From positions 211,688 to 275,687 of the forward strand of contig JXTC01000053.1 of NCBI GenBank assembly GCA_002914845.1: a stretch of 64,000 nt of DNA. Direction: 5' to 3'. The translations under genes and the position numbers were made by a program. This stretch comes from Trema orientale. Lineage: Eukaryota > Streptophyta > Magnoliopsida > Rosales > Cannabaceae. The notes beneath the pieces are model-generated. The model did no database searches and was not told where the DNA came from. It worked only from the letters and a program-made list of their open reading frames with translations. Below, in pieces: positions 24,906 to 43,869 of this stretch (its first letter is position 1; the number at the start of each line of letters is the position of its first letter).

Positions 24906-25436
24906 TTTTCCACTGTCATGGAGTGGAGTTTGATTGAAAAATTGTTATCGAATTAGCCAAGTGGAGCAGGGGAAAAGAGCTTTAACAAAACGCCAGTATC
25001 ATAATAATAATGGATATCATTAATCTAATGTAATCATTAAATTGGTAGCATTAACTGGTTGAAAGCCATGAAAGTCATCTCTCAAAACTCATCATATATC
25101 TTTGTGAAGCTTGATAATATAGCTTTCTGATAAGATGAATAAGGTCCTCGTTTCTATGTGGAAGCAAACAAAAGCCCTCCAAATCGTAACTCATCACAAG
25201 ATTCGAATCCGAGAATAACCTTGTGGCCTATGACTCGTCGGGGAAAGGAGTAAAGAATTGATGGTGTTAATTCAAATCGCCGTCAAAAAGGGCTATTTAG
25301 TTTTCCACCGAGATGGTCACTAAGATGATCGGGTTGTGGTATTTACTCTCGCTGGCGGAGGAGAAAGATCTAGGGAAGAAAAAATCTATATGAGCAGGTT
25401 TATATGAATTCTCACAAGTCAAAGTTATTTTAGAGC

Positions 25437-25682
25437 ATTGGATCTAATCTAAGGGCTCAAAATTGGGAGCTCTACATAGGGCCAAAAGTTGTGGCTCTAG
25501 TATAGACGTGCCCAAAAAGTATATTTAATATTAACAAAAAGGTGCGAGTTTTTATGTGAAAAGACTAAACATGAGTTCTGTTTAAAATTAATACAAACGA
25601 TAAGTATAAGGGCACGTCTATGGTAAGAGCCCTTGTTTTGGCCCTACACAAGGCTCTTTGTTTTAGACCATTGGATGACAAC
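25437..25682. mobile_element. Inverted-repeat element, arms of about 70 bp
   Basis: The left arm (gcattggatctaatctaagg, then tacatagggccaaaag, ending tatagacgtgccc) is inverted on the right (gggcacgtctatggtaagag, then ttttggccctaca, then ttagaccattggat). About 95 bp of AT-rich DNA separates the arms. The strongest identity is next to the spacer rather than at the outer ends, so it could be two small MITEs facing each other instead of one element. Confidence 0.5.
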
Positions 25683-26566
25683 TATTGGTAATCAAATAAT
25701 TAGTTGAATAAAATTTCAGATGCTATTTTTATACCAAAGAAAAAAACAAAAAACCCTCTTCTCCGCCATTATCTTAAATACTCATCTTTCCTTCTCGCCT
25801 TGGTCCTTCTTTTTGGCAGCCAAACAAATTTATATTCTAATAGAGGGAAATTACACAGATTTATCTTGTTGTTTTATATCCAAATTCATATACCTGTAAC
25901 TAGGTATATTGACATATAGATAGCTATAAAAATCAAAATCATACATATAATTTCATGAATCTCTCTCCAGTGAGTAAGATATTCAATTAAGTTTTTTTAA
26001 AAGTTTTCATGTTCATATACATAAGTATGGAAGACTTAAAAATTAACCCAATGTACAGTTCATAAATATTTTAGACATAAACATTTAGGCCTCGATACAT
26101 CTCTATAATCACCAAATAATTTGCAGTCGGTAAGATAATTTTTAATGTTTTCTTCTTTATTTGCTCCTTGGGTATATCAACATTTTTTCTCTTTCTTCAT
26201 TCTTTTCTTTGTTCCAATGCAATTCCCAAATTCTATCTTTATTTTTATGAAAGCGAAATTAAGTAATTCTCCATATATATTCAATACTAGCTTTGATTGA
26301 TAATCTGTAAATTAAAAAATAAATAAAAGAAGCAAACATAGCTTTGAATTAAACCCCTCCATAGATTCCCATAGGTCAGGACTTGATTAAGTCCAGACTC
26401 TTCATTAATCACCCAATTATCTAAAATTGCTATGAATCAAAAACAAAAAGTGATGAGGTATCTTCGTCGGTGGTGTGGTGCTATTTCTTGTAAACTAAGA
26501 TAAAACCATATAAATCTCTTTCTCGTGCCCCTCAGTTCTTTCACTCTCTCTCTAGCTGTTATGGCT

Positions 26567-26955
26567 CCGTTTAGAATTGCTTATAGACACTGCATTTAGC
26601 TTTTAAAAGCAGTTAGAGAAAAAAAAGGGACAGAGACGTTTGGAAAGTATATACATTTGGTCAGCAGATTTTGTAAGTTATTATGTAACCACTATTTTAA
26701 GAAAAATTTGAGAAGTAGGATAACAGTTGTTTTCAACATTGATTTTACTTCCATAATACAAATTGTCTAAAATACTATTTTATAGTACATCCAATCTATA
26801 GTTTACTAATCATTTAGATGATACTTTTAAAGTGTTGTGAACTAAATTTATCAAATACATATACTTTTTTTTTTCCTCACAATTACTTCTTGATCACAAC
26901 GTAGCTATAATAAGGCTACAACACAATTATCACTACAACAAAGTAAATCAATACT
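26567..26955. mobile_element. hAT-like MITE remnant (family C, copy 2, inverted)
   Basis: It starts ggctccgtttagaattgctt and ends near gctataataaggctacaaca. Both ends and the middle resemble the inverse of the block at 23600-23985. It is non-coding. Confidence 0.4.
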
Positions 26956-27065
26956 AAAATGGCCTATATTTTATTTCTCAAATCCAAACCTAGAAATTTT
27001 CAAAGGTTAAAGATCTTTTTAACTTAGAACTTGTTGTCTTATATCGCTAGCGCCATATATCTAAC

Positions 27066-28370
27066 GGTTGAGATGAATATTATTGTGAAAAATTCGCAAG
27101 TGCACGAAATCGCAAAAATAAGTAATATAATGATAAGTAAATATATCGTTCCCACGTAGATTGATTAACTAAAATTTCTCTACTAACTACTGAAATTAGA
27201 TTAATCCTAATTTTATCAAACCAATTGAAATTCAAAAATAAAGAAATCAAAATAAAAATACTAAAAATTAAAATAAAATACTAAATTAAATAAATTAATG
27301 GGAAAATAAAATAGAGAAAAATATCAATGTGAAATAATGTAGGACACCAATTTCACCTTCCTAATCTTCTTAATTTTATGTTGTTACTTCATAATTCAAT
27401 CAATTTACTTAAATGTCAATTAGAATATCCTAATGTATATTACTATTATATTCCAAGACTTAGCAAAATATCTTTACTTAATAATTTACTATATTCCTAT
27501 GCAAATTGAATTAAGTAAAAGATTCATTAAGTGCTATGATTTCTATTAAAATTATATAAACCTATGAGTATATTCTATTCATGGACATATTCTAAACCTC
27601 CTCTTCTAATTCAGTCTAGAAATTTCCAATCAATTAATTGAGTGATCAATTCGATTAAAAGTATTAAGCATAACTAGAATAAACACTTAAAAATGTAAAG
27701 AAAATTGGAATTAAAAATCAACTAAGAAAAATTAAGAATCATGGTCAGGATCCAATGACATCCTCGAAACAAAAATCTAGTTCATAACTAAATAAATAAA
27801 AACTAAAATAATTAATTTAAAAAACATAAGAAAAATAAGAACTAAAACTGAAAAATAAAACTAAAAAGAGAAATCTATAGTTGAAGCTCCACTCCACCAC
27901 TGCTCTCTTTCTCACTTTCTCTCTCTAGAATGGTATTTTTTTTTCATCTCTCGTAGTCCTTTTATAGCCGATGAAAAAGTGTGTTTGAGTTGTACACGAA
28001 TTTTTATATTCAATTTGATTGGTAGAGTGATGTACCGATTTCTTATTCAAATTTCATCTCTTTCTCTCTCTTCCTCTTTATTTTATATTTTTATTTAAAA
28101 ACTAACACTAAGTGCACTATCAGGTGCAGTAGAAATTCATAAACTCGGCATATATCTCACTTTTGATTGGTTGACTTGATGACGTGGCATGCTTTCACTA
28201 GAGGAGAAAATCGATCGTACGGATTTCGAAACACACGAAATCAGTCACGGCTAAAAGATGCAACTGTCACCTAGGCCCCACCTATTCCCTACCCCCAGTC
28301 GTCCCATCTGTCACACGTGCTAATCCCATTCGTCAGCTGATCTGACGGTCGAGACTTAATCTGGATTTTT
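27066..28370. repeat. Degenerate dispersed repeat, probably retrotransposon-derived
   Basis: It opens with attcgcaagtgcacgaaatcg and then tatatcgttcccacgtaga, a word pair that is common in degraded long repeats of plants. A long run of A-rich DNA follows, and a GC-richer tail around 28180-28350 contains gacgtggcatgc and cacacgtgc. No coding frame survives. Class and ends are uncertain. Confidence 0.4.
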
Positions 28371-29153
28371 TTTTTTTTTTGTCTTTATCCTAAATCAAAA
28401 AACAAATTTAAAAATAAATTAAATCTAAATCAAATTATCTTATCTTAATTAAATTAAATACCTAAATAAAATAACTAAAACAAAATAAAATTAAATTAAA
28501 ACCAAATCTACATAAAATAAAATAAAATAACTAAAATAATATAAATCTAAATTATAATTACTCAATGACACATATTTTTAATAAATAAAAAACACAAATA
28601 ACTCTATAAAAATAAAGTTTATCGAATACGAGGAGTGAGGACAAGTGAACACTGGATAAGAGAGAAGGAAAGGATATAAGGAGAAAGAAGAAAAGAAAAG
28701 TCTTTAGAGGATTTATAGTGTGTGATATGTTTTTTTTTTTTTTTTTTCTTTTTTTATAATTAGGAATAGAGAATTTGAACTCAATACATCAATATTAAAT
28801 CAATATTAAATGCGAGTGTGTCACCGATCAAACTATATGTGACCATATTCTGATACGTTGTGTGTATGCCAATTCAATTTAACTCCATCCACACATACTT
28901 TAAATCTAACGGTTCACATTGAATGGCCTCACGTTGGGCTAACCAGTATAGTGTGTTAAACCTTAAAAACCGGAAAAAAAAAAAGAAAGAAAAAGGAAAA
29001 TTGAAGAGGGTGGCGTAAAAGACCGTGCGGTCAGTGCTGCTACATAAGGAGAGACCTTCGGAAAACTTGGCTTGCTCATCACTGATTGCTGAGGACTGGA
29101 GTACTGTTTTAGCTCAGATTTGCCCTAATATAAACCACTCTTCCCGAACGGAG

Positions 29154-35450
<6,297 letters not shown>

Positions 35451-37589
35451 TAAATCAGCCCCATTCACCTTTTTTGATGAAAAAGGTGTGGTTGACTTTT
35501 TGGGGATTCGGAGCCAGCTCTGAAGGTAGCCATAATGTTCAGCTATTGAGGAATTTACGGTTTGGTAAGCTTTTTCGATATATAAATTTGTATATTATGT
35601 ATGAGTTTTTGGGTTAAGAATCTTATAATCTAGTCCACGTTGCACATAAAAGAACAGATATGCGTTGTTTACTTGTGGATTAGTAGAAATTTGTCTCCTC
35701 TTTGTAGCTGCCGTACTGTGGTTCTTTTGTCTGTTTGGTACCTAAATTATAAGGACTACATTGATGGTAATATTAGCTTTTAAATTATGGTTTTTTCATT
35801 TGGAATAGGCATCAAGTAACATACGCCAAGGCGTTTCTGTTTCGTGGTGGCTAGATATTAATGGAGATTGAGAGGTTTTATTTCCGAGGAAGTAAAACTA
35901 GTCATTTGTTGGAAACTTTGCAACTATTACTCGTGTTACAGAAAAATGTAATTAATAACGAAGGACTTTGAATTACACAGTTTAGTTGGGTAATTAATTG
36001 GGTGGTTGGCAACCACCCGATAGACAGAGTTGGCTTCATTTTCTCTATTTGATTAAATGGATAGGCTGGATTTTCGACGGAAGTGGAGCCTGTGGATTCA
36101 AGGTGGATACAACAGCTGGCTTTTTAGCTTTATGAATGTTTTTGCATTGCACATATTGGAGTTTAAGTGGATAGGGTCGGGTTCCATTGTGGTTGGGTTT
36201 AAGCATTTTTTTTTAAAAATTATTTAAAGTAAGCTTCCTTAATTTAGTATCTTTGTACAAGTCTTGCATGTTTGCTCAAGTCTCTGCAGATGTAATGCGC
36301 ATGTCCAAATTAACAGTTTAGCTTCCTTTACCGGTAAAAGTTGAGTTTATAAGGTTTACTATGTTCGTCTACCTATTTTATTTGTGGTTAGGAATATTTG
36401 TCGTTCACTTTAATCATCGTAAGCTACTTTTTATTGAATATTGTAGAGCTTAACTCTTGCACCAATTCCTTTTACTTTTTAGAATAGTGCTAGAGAACAG
36501 GGATCTCAAATTTTCTCACTTTTTTTAGTTGTACTTTTTTTTAAGGAACCTTTTTAGTACTTCACTAACTAAAATCTAACAACTCACATGTCACGTTAGC
36601 CTGAATCCAAAAAAGTGTGAACAGATTGAATACCTGGGGCTTGTTTGGATATACATATACTTTTATTTTTTGTTTTTCAAAATGAAATAGAATTTGAACT
36701 TGAGAAGAACTCGCCACCCTTTTTTATATAGAAAAATGAAAGACAATACAAGCAAGACCTTAGTATTATTCTTCTTTTTTATAGCCACTGACGTTGCAAG
36801 TGGGCTGTTGCAATTTCGTTGGCAAATTTTGTTAATTATATTTATATAGATTTCTATTTTACTTGTAGTTGTAGAAAATGAAAATAAACTCATCTGCCAC
36901 AGTTGGTATAAAAAGGAGTCAAAATTGATGAGTTGGGATGTGTAGCATTACTTCCTTCCATCAAACTCATTTGCAAAAGTCTGGAGTTTGTTGGACCACC
37001 CCTAATGACTTTGGGGGATGCTATTCATACCGAGTGTTTGTCAACATGGGCCACGTAGTTTTTTGTGATTGGTGCACCCGTCCCCTTTGCCACGTAATTC
37101 TAAAGATTCTTTATTTGAAAAAAAAATTAATAAAAAATAAAATAAAAACAATAAGTCATTTTGCTCTCCAAGTCTCTCTCATCTTAAGTCCAGATTGTCC
37201 GGTAATGCTTATCGTGTCCGGGCTTTCACATTGGTCCTCACCTCCAAGTCCAGACTAGAATTATTGAGTTTTATGGTTGTTTCATGAAGTAAATTCCAGA
37301 TCAGAGATTTTTTTTTTCTTTTTAAATGGGTTTTAAATCAGATGTCCAAAAATCCAAACCTAAAATCAGATCCATAAGTTCTCAAGATTCTATTCAAACT
37401 CATATAATTTTCCCTTTGTTTAAGACGTAAAGGAGGTTCAAAGGCCTCTTTTTTTTATATATATTATTATTTTGAACTTTTTGTCATAAGAGAATTTCAT
37501 TGAGAGGCCACAGCCAAAGAGAGATGAACATGCTGTCCAAAAAAAAAAAAAGAGATCATTAAGAAAAAGAGATCACCAAAAGAAAGAGG
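35451..37589. other. 3' flank of TGS1 and intergenic DNA
   Basis: The first few hundred bases probably contain the 3' UTR. The remainder is AT-rich with no recognised gene or element. Confidence 0.5.
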
Positions 37590-38212
37590 TGGCAAAATAG
37601 GCTAGACTAAACGGGTCGGCCTGCGACCTGCCAGTATAGCCCATGGGTTGGCTTGGCTCATGGGGTAGGGCTTGGTTGGGCCTATATATATAGGCCCAGT
37701 CCGATCCACCAAAAATATATATTTTTTTATTTTTTAAAAATATTTTTAAATAAATTTAAATAAAAATCCTTTTCTAATATTTATAAATACACATTTTTTC
37801 ACTCTTTTTTTTTCACACTTTTAAATTTCAATCTAATTCTAAATAATTTTCTTAAGATTTTTGTTTTTAAACTTTTTTTTTATCAACTATTCAACTTATA
37901 TACATATAACTTATTTAATTATTTTAAAATTTTTATTAGGAAAAAGACATAACATATTATTTATTTTTTCATAAATTTTATTTTTAAATTTCTAATATTT
38001 TAACTAGTTATATATATAATAATTTTATTTTTTCTTTATTTTTTAAAAGTAGGCCAAGAACGGGCGGTACGGGGGCAGTACGGACCGGGCCTTTTTTAAA
38101 TTTTTGGGCCAGTCCGGCCTGGCCTGCTTTCTTGGACGGGCCGGTACATCCCGACCTTCCTTCCAAGCCCGTTTTGGGCGGGCAGGCCGTCCCATATTGT
38201 CAACTCTACCAA
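37590..38212. mobile_element. hAT-like non-autonomous element with G/C-rich shoulders
   Basis: The left end GAGGTGGCAAAATAGG is inverted at the right end as CCATATTGTCAACTCT. Both ends carry GC-rich shoulders (gggtcggcctgcgacctg on the left; ggcgggcaggccgtccc on the right) around a very AT-rich core. The end sequence resembles non-autonomous hAT elements. ACCAAAA occurs near both ends, but not at exactly matching distances, so no target duplication is claimed. Confidence 0.55.
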
Positions 38213-38350
38213 AACATAATAAAATATTAATTGATAGATTGAGTTTCCCCCCTAAATGCACGAAGACAGAATCGACTCATTTAACAAGCCAAAAGACAGA
38301 GAGCTAACAGCTCAAAACGTCAGATTATGTGTGCTAAAAATTTCACTTCT

Positions 38351-38593
38351 CTAGGAATGAAGATAAGTTCCTAGAACTTGAGGAGCGAACGCTTGTGCCA
38401 TGATGTCCGCAATTCTCCAAGGCACTTCTTGCACTGATCTGAGGATGCAATCCACTGCTTCTTTGCAATCAGATTCAAAGATTACGGCCTCCCAGTACTC
38501 AGTAGTAGCCAATTTTATCACTGAGAGGATGACTCTAGTTTCCGCCACTAGTGAATGTGTGCACTCCAGATGCTTTGTAAAAACTGAGAGCAC
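38351..38593 (-). pseudogene. Fragment of a LINE-type RNase H domain (N-terminal part)
   Basis: An 80-codon open frame contains SLVAETRVILSVIKLATTEY followed by VIFESDCKEAVDCI. This matches the usual arrangement in the RNase H-like domain of plant non-LTR elements (E in AE.., then the FESDC motif). No reverse transcriptase or continuation is attached, so it is a remnant. A plant gene fragment derived from the same domain cannot be excluded. Confidence 0.6.
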
Positions 38594-38695
38594 TCGTCCC
38601 TATTATCTCATGCTATCCCTGGCTTTAGCCATAGGTTGAAGGCAACTTGAAAATCTTTTGGAAGTATAAAGTAAAATATATATATATATTTATAT

Positions 38696-40510
38696 TGTTA
38701 GGGTTTATGCCCTAAAAGCATGTATATTTTGGATATTTGCTGAATTAATAAAATGACATTTTTCTATTTTGAATTTGAGCATAATTGGTATGTCTTTAAA
38801 TATCAGAAAATTCCTAGTTTATTTATGTGACCATAAATTTAGTATATAAGTGTTATATACATGAGGATTAAATTTATGGAAAATAAACTAAATATAGTCC
38901 GTAATAATTAATTAAAGTTTGGGATCTTTAATTAAATATTATTAGTACGGTCCATTAACATTGAGAATATAATAGTCTTATCCGGACTATTGATGTGTTG
39001 ACATCACAATGGAGGTACTTTATATAATTTGATTATATAGGACTGGACCAGACATGATTTGAATCTCACATAAATTCCGTTAACTGTTGAGAGTTCAAAT
39101 AATGTCACTAGATAATCATATGTAGATCAATCTTAATCCTGAGTAGTTATAAACTCCTATTTATAACGTTATGTTCTTTGATATACTTGTTAAAGGTTTG
39201 TTTTCTAAATAGATCGAAATACTTGTTTCTTGGGAGCATAATGAGATGAGTAGCTGGGAATGTAGCTTATAGATATAGAATCCATTCCATTCATTAGGAA
39301 GTTAGAAAGATGATTCCCTTGTGTATTGATTCAGGACTTGAACGGTTTGAGTACTCAATTTATAATAGATTTATAAATTAATTGTTCATTAGAGAATCAA
39401 TGGTACACATGGATAAAGATGTAATTGGAGAGGTAAACGAAATATAACCTACCTCCAATTATGAATTGTCTATGGAGGATTGAACTACATGTAATGATTA
39501 AATCGATGTACTACTCGCTGTTTTCTGAGTAAATTAATTCTGTAATTTCAAGAGTGTAGTTCCAGATTTTTAGCGGAGTAATACTGGAATTAATAAATTA
39601 GACAAATTAATTAAAGAGTTTAATTAATTGTCATAATTTATTGAAGCTTGAATTACAGGTTCATAGGTCCTCAATTCCACCTCTTACAAACACTGTACTG
39701 GATATTACATTATTTCTGTTACTGCACACTTTGTCTAGATAAATAGTTTATCTATATGTAATTAATAATAATTATTAATTAATTAATTAATTAATTTTAA
39801 ATTAATTAATTTAAATTTATGGAGGGATAAGTTTCCTATTTAAATTTTGAATTTAAAATCTTCTAAATTATCAAATAATTAGATAAATAGAAATTGGGAA
39901 ACTGACTGAATTTTTCTTATTTAGATATATATTATTTAATTAGATTAATTAATTTAAAACATATATATATATATAAACCAACATTTTGTTAAAAAAGAAA
40001 AGAAGCTTACGGCAAAGTTTTAAAAACGTTATATATATATATATTAATTAATATGATTAATTAATTTATTTATTAAATATTTTAATATATATATATATAT
40101 AAAGGAAACCCTCGGAGAAAAAACTACGTATTATCCGAGCCTCCATAAAGTAGAGGAAAAAAAAAGAGTTAGAGAGAAAAAGAAGAGAGTCTTCCTATTT
40201 TCTGTAGAATAAACTCTTGCAATCTCATGTGTTGAGAATATTGCAAGGGCCTAAAGTGTGTATTTTTTGAGAAATTGTACACAACACCCAAATGTTCATT
40301 CAGTTGTGGCTTGGATTGGAAGATCGTGGTTTAGAAGACAGTAAAGCTAGGATCCATTGATAGGCTACAAGAGGTATTAGATCTATTCTCTTTGTATGTC
40401 CCTATTTGCTATGAATTAATACTATGCACTCATATAGTCAATTGTTTTGAGAAAATTTTTGAATGTTCTTGGACCAGTCTTCCGCTGCGAAAATCGTTTT
40501 AAATCCAACA
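38696..40510 (+). mobile_element. Solo LTR, 1815 bp, with TATAT target duplication
   Basis: It begins TGTTAGGGTTTATGCCC and ends AAATCCAACA, so it has TG...CA ends with the short inverse TGTT/AACA. TATAT lies directly on both sides (38691-38695 and 40511-40515), although the flank is AT-rich. A TATA-like word before aaaggaaaccctcgg at about 40095-40115 and the following sequence look like promoter and R region, which gives the orientation. No primer-binding site or gag/pol follows. This is an LTR left by recombination between the two ends of a full element. Confidence 0.75.
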
Positions 40511-40768
40511 TATATAAATATTAGTAAGACCCATTTAATTAAAAGCCATGTCAACTCGTAAAGTTATCCGACCCGGGATAAAAATATGGGTTTACATCTT
40601 ATACTTGAATGTGTTAAGTAGGGCGTTGACTATGAAGAAAAGGAAGCTTCGGCATAGTGGGTTGCGTGATCGACTGCTAAGATATGAAATCCAGTAGGAA
40701 AGAAATAAAAACAAAAAGGCAGAGAACTGAAAGCTTACTTGGTAGTGACTAGCGAGTTTGCCCGTCTT

Positions 40769-40850
40769 CTATATATTCATGTATATATGTCTATGTACAC
40801 ATATGTGCTATATATTCTTGTATATATGTCTATGTACACATATGTGCTAT
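40769..40850. repeat. Tandem duplication, 39-bp unit
   Basis: The unit ctatatattcatgtatatat, then gtctatgtacacatatgtg starts at 40769 and again at 40808 with one base changed. Recent local duplication. Confidence 0.8.
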
Positions 40851-41522
40851 CTATTTTGGTCGTTTAGTTTATTGAATTAACTCGAAGTTGTATTATCTAA
40901 TTTGGGTCAATTCTTTCTGATGAATTGTTTATTTCAGTAAACCCTTTTTACTGATTCGCAAGAATACTCGGGGGAAAAAAGAATTGAAATCTGACATTTG
41001 AACCAATCATATTATTAATAGTTATGAGTATATTATGTTATGTGGATGTTAGAATAGTTTATTAATTCAGTACCATCAAACTTGTATCTCGAGAATAATG
41101 AAGCTGACTCAAGGTGGGGTTCATGTAATGTAGTTGAGGTCCAACCTAACCTGAACAAACACACTTCTGCAATATCTAATTTTGATACGCTTAGATTGGA
41201 ACCCTTTGTCGTCAAAGAGCAAGGTTAAAAAAGCCCGAGTCATGCACTGACTTGTGTAGTTAATGGCCTCGTATTACTATAAAGTCTGGCCTGTTACATG
41301 GATATATTTTACTTACCCCTTAGCAGAGCATTTAAATTCGGTGAGCTTTCAAATTTTTGAATATTATTTGCTTTTGCCCTACTTTTAAATATTAAATATG
41401 ATTGGTAGGCGACCGTAAAAACGCTATAAAAGATTTTGAAGGGAATGATTAAAACTGTTATTAGGAGATTAAAGATATGGTGTCTCAAGAAAAGTTATTG
41501 CTTAGTCACTTTGAGTTCTCCC

Positions 41523-41654
41523 AGTTGTCTTTTTATTTATAGGAGAAATAATTTTGTAGTACATAACACAACAGTTTGGGCCGCTTCGACTCTTTCTTTT
41601 GAAAATTTTTTTGTTACTGATGTGCCACCTCGAATCTTTTCGGACCGTGAGTAG
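41523..41654 (+). pseudogene. Fragment of a LINE-type RNase H domain (C-terminal end)
   Basis: The frame reads YRRNNFVVHNTTVWAAST followed by VTDVPPRIFSDRE and a stop. This fits the closing segment of the plant non-LTR RNase H domain (R.aN.vAH.la..A..., then PP.i). The usual N of AN and the His are kept, while the rest has drifted. It is the half missing from the fragment at 38351-38593, but on the other strand. Confidence 0.45.
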
Positions 41655-41837
41655 GATTTTATTTCTTAACTTTGAGGATGTTTGTGCTTTCCTTTGGCCT
41701 TTTTGTTTCTTGTTTCTGTTCATTGAAGTCTTCCTTCAGCAGGAAAAGAAAAATGATTGGTGGGCACTGCTTCTTTTTCTGTATAATGTTTTTGATAAAA
41801 GGTTGTTGAGCCTTTTAATTGAGTACTATTTCGATAG

Positions 41838-42005
41838 AGCAATGCTATGGAACACCAATGGTGTCTGGCCAGCACAACAATGGCTGTCACTGGATGATTT
41901 AATTAATAAGTTGGGTCTCACATAGGTCCTATCTGAATTATAATTATAATTAGCTAATTATAAACTGACATGTCATTGTGGTGCTGAGCACCAGTGTTGC
42001 CCATA
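41838..42005. mobile_element. MITE (family D, copy 1)
   Basis: The left part agcaatgctatggaacacca, then cagcacaacaatgg is inverted on the right as cattgtggtgctgagcacca, then gtgttgcccatatcatt. The core is AT-rich with TAATTATAATTA. A related element lies at 52540-52665 in the lipase gene. Confidence 0.55.
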
Positions 42006-43188
42006 TCATTATTCATTTCGACATTAGTTAAGGTTTAGAGACTTTTCCATGGAGTGTAAGAGCACTAAACGAGCATTAGCCCAATTTTAAAATGATTATC
42101 AGAGGTCACAGCCCGGTTTGACCGGCACCAGTCGAGGAGAACTTTGGACCGTGGGTTGGACATAATAATGGCTCAGCTCCTTTCTCGAGGGGGTTAAAAT
42201 TAAACACACCTCTCGATGTGTCAATTTTTCTCATAAATACTACATGGCCTCGAGGTAAATTCTGAATGTTGATTTCTATGAGAATTTTCATTCACGTTGA
42301 AAACATAGATTATTATTTTCTTAAGGTGAAAAGCGACGAATTACCATCGATTTTTTTTTTTCGGAGGTAAGAAGCGAATCACTACCAATTTTATTTTATT
42401 TTAGTTTAGTTTTGCAGTTAGTTCTGTTTTTTTCTTCTAACTTAAAAAAAAAACACTGACGACTGATGTAAAATACTAATGGGTCAACATTTAACCGACA
42501 CGTAAGAATTTGATCACGGCCTTTCAAGTAGCATAAGGTAAATTCAGTTGTGATAGTAAACTCGACATTTTGCCTTGTATGAGATGACACTATAGAGTGA
42601 TGCTCAAATAAAAGAATTGATTGCAAATGAGCCACGTTTGACTCTAATTGTGACCAAAATAATTTATTCTACGGTTAAGCCAATAAAAAGAATTAAAAAA
42701 AAATAGCAAAAAAAGGAGATGATTAGTAAGCAATAGCACTAAGCATGGCAGTAATGAGAGATGGGTTCCCATCCCTCGACTACCCTTAGTTGAGTGGACA
42801 AACAATATATGTACGATAAAATTAAAAATTTAGAGTTTTCTGTGGCTGACTACGTTGTCTGTATTGATAACTTTAAAGTTCCTCATTTCTTCATATTATA
42901 CCTTAGAGAAGATCTAGTGAAAACGATAAGATAGTGTATCACTTTATATGTCGAAACACAAATTAATAAAAACTGAATTTTGGATAAAGTTGTGCGTAAA
43001 AGATGAACGGACTTTACAAAGGTGCTAAACCAAGCATTATCTATTAAGTCAAATAAAAAAGGCTCTAAATCGTAAATTTAGGGACTGAATATTACGGAAT
43101 CATGTATTTATATTGAACTCAAAACTCTCATAAAGCTTCTGTAAAAATTTTGAAAAAAAAAGTAGCCTACCACTTTTCGAAGCCACTG

Positions 43189-43425
43189 TTAGATTTTTCC
43201 TTCAACGGTAAAACTTTTACAATCGCAGTGAGAAACTGACAGAGGCACTATCATAGTGGGATGTTCTGGCATAATTTTGTCCTCATTCGTAGTAATTTTC
43301 TTTCCGTCACCTTTTTCACAAAAGAAGTCTTCGTACCCAACAATTTGAAAGTCCCCAGTCATACCCCACATTTCAGACACGGACAAAGCAAAATCTGGCA
43401 TAGAATCCAAGGACTCCGCTGTCAT
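43189..43425 (-). CDS. Small open reading frame of unknown nature
   Basis: A 78-codon frame, starting ATG, reads MTAESLDSMPDFALSVSEMW and ends SFTVEGKI. Its amino-acid make-up is balanced, unlike most chance frames nearby, and it sits head-to-head with the remorin gene 445 bp away. I recognise no family, and no partner exons were found. It may be a short gene, a gene fragment or chance. Confidence 0.2.
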   Translation of the reverse strand: MTAESLDSMPDFALSVSEMWGMTGDFQIVGYEDFFCEKGDGKKITTNEDKIMPEHPTMIVPLSVSHCDCKSFTVEGKI

Positions 43426-43810
43426 TTCACGTTCCTAGTCAAATCCACAGTCCCGGGTAACCAAGAGTCCAAGACCCACCATTAAAAGAGGCAAATCTAC
43501 TCGAGTACTCATCCTATATCCCATTAACATCACCAAACGCAGCATTTTATGTTTTTTTTCACCAATAGATACCAAAATATATCAATTTTTTTCTTATAAT
43601 TTATAATTTATAATATATAGTTTTTGGTATTTTCTGTGGTCATTTGTATCATCAGAAAAAGCCAATGGGCCCATTTTGTTTAACAAACTCGTTAACATGA
43701 TAAAACTATGCGAGTAAGACTAAAGCGTGCTTGGAGATATATCCCTCGTTATAATATAATACCCGCCATTTTTTTTTTTTTAATATATTGAGATTCTGAT
43801 TTCCGAGCCT

Positions 43811-43816
43811 TATAAA
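43811..43816 (+). promoter_or_regulatory. Possible TATA box of the remorin gene
   Basis: TATAAA in the context gagccttataaacgag lies 54 bp before the ATG at 43870. Transcription would start about 25-30 bp before the ATG, giving a short leader. Plausible but unproven. Confidence 0.35.
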
Positions 43817-43869
43817 CGAGTCTCAAATCTCACTTTTTTCTTCTTCTTGTACGGCATTTTCAGCTCAAA

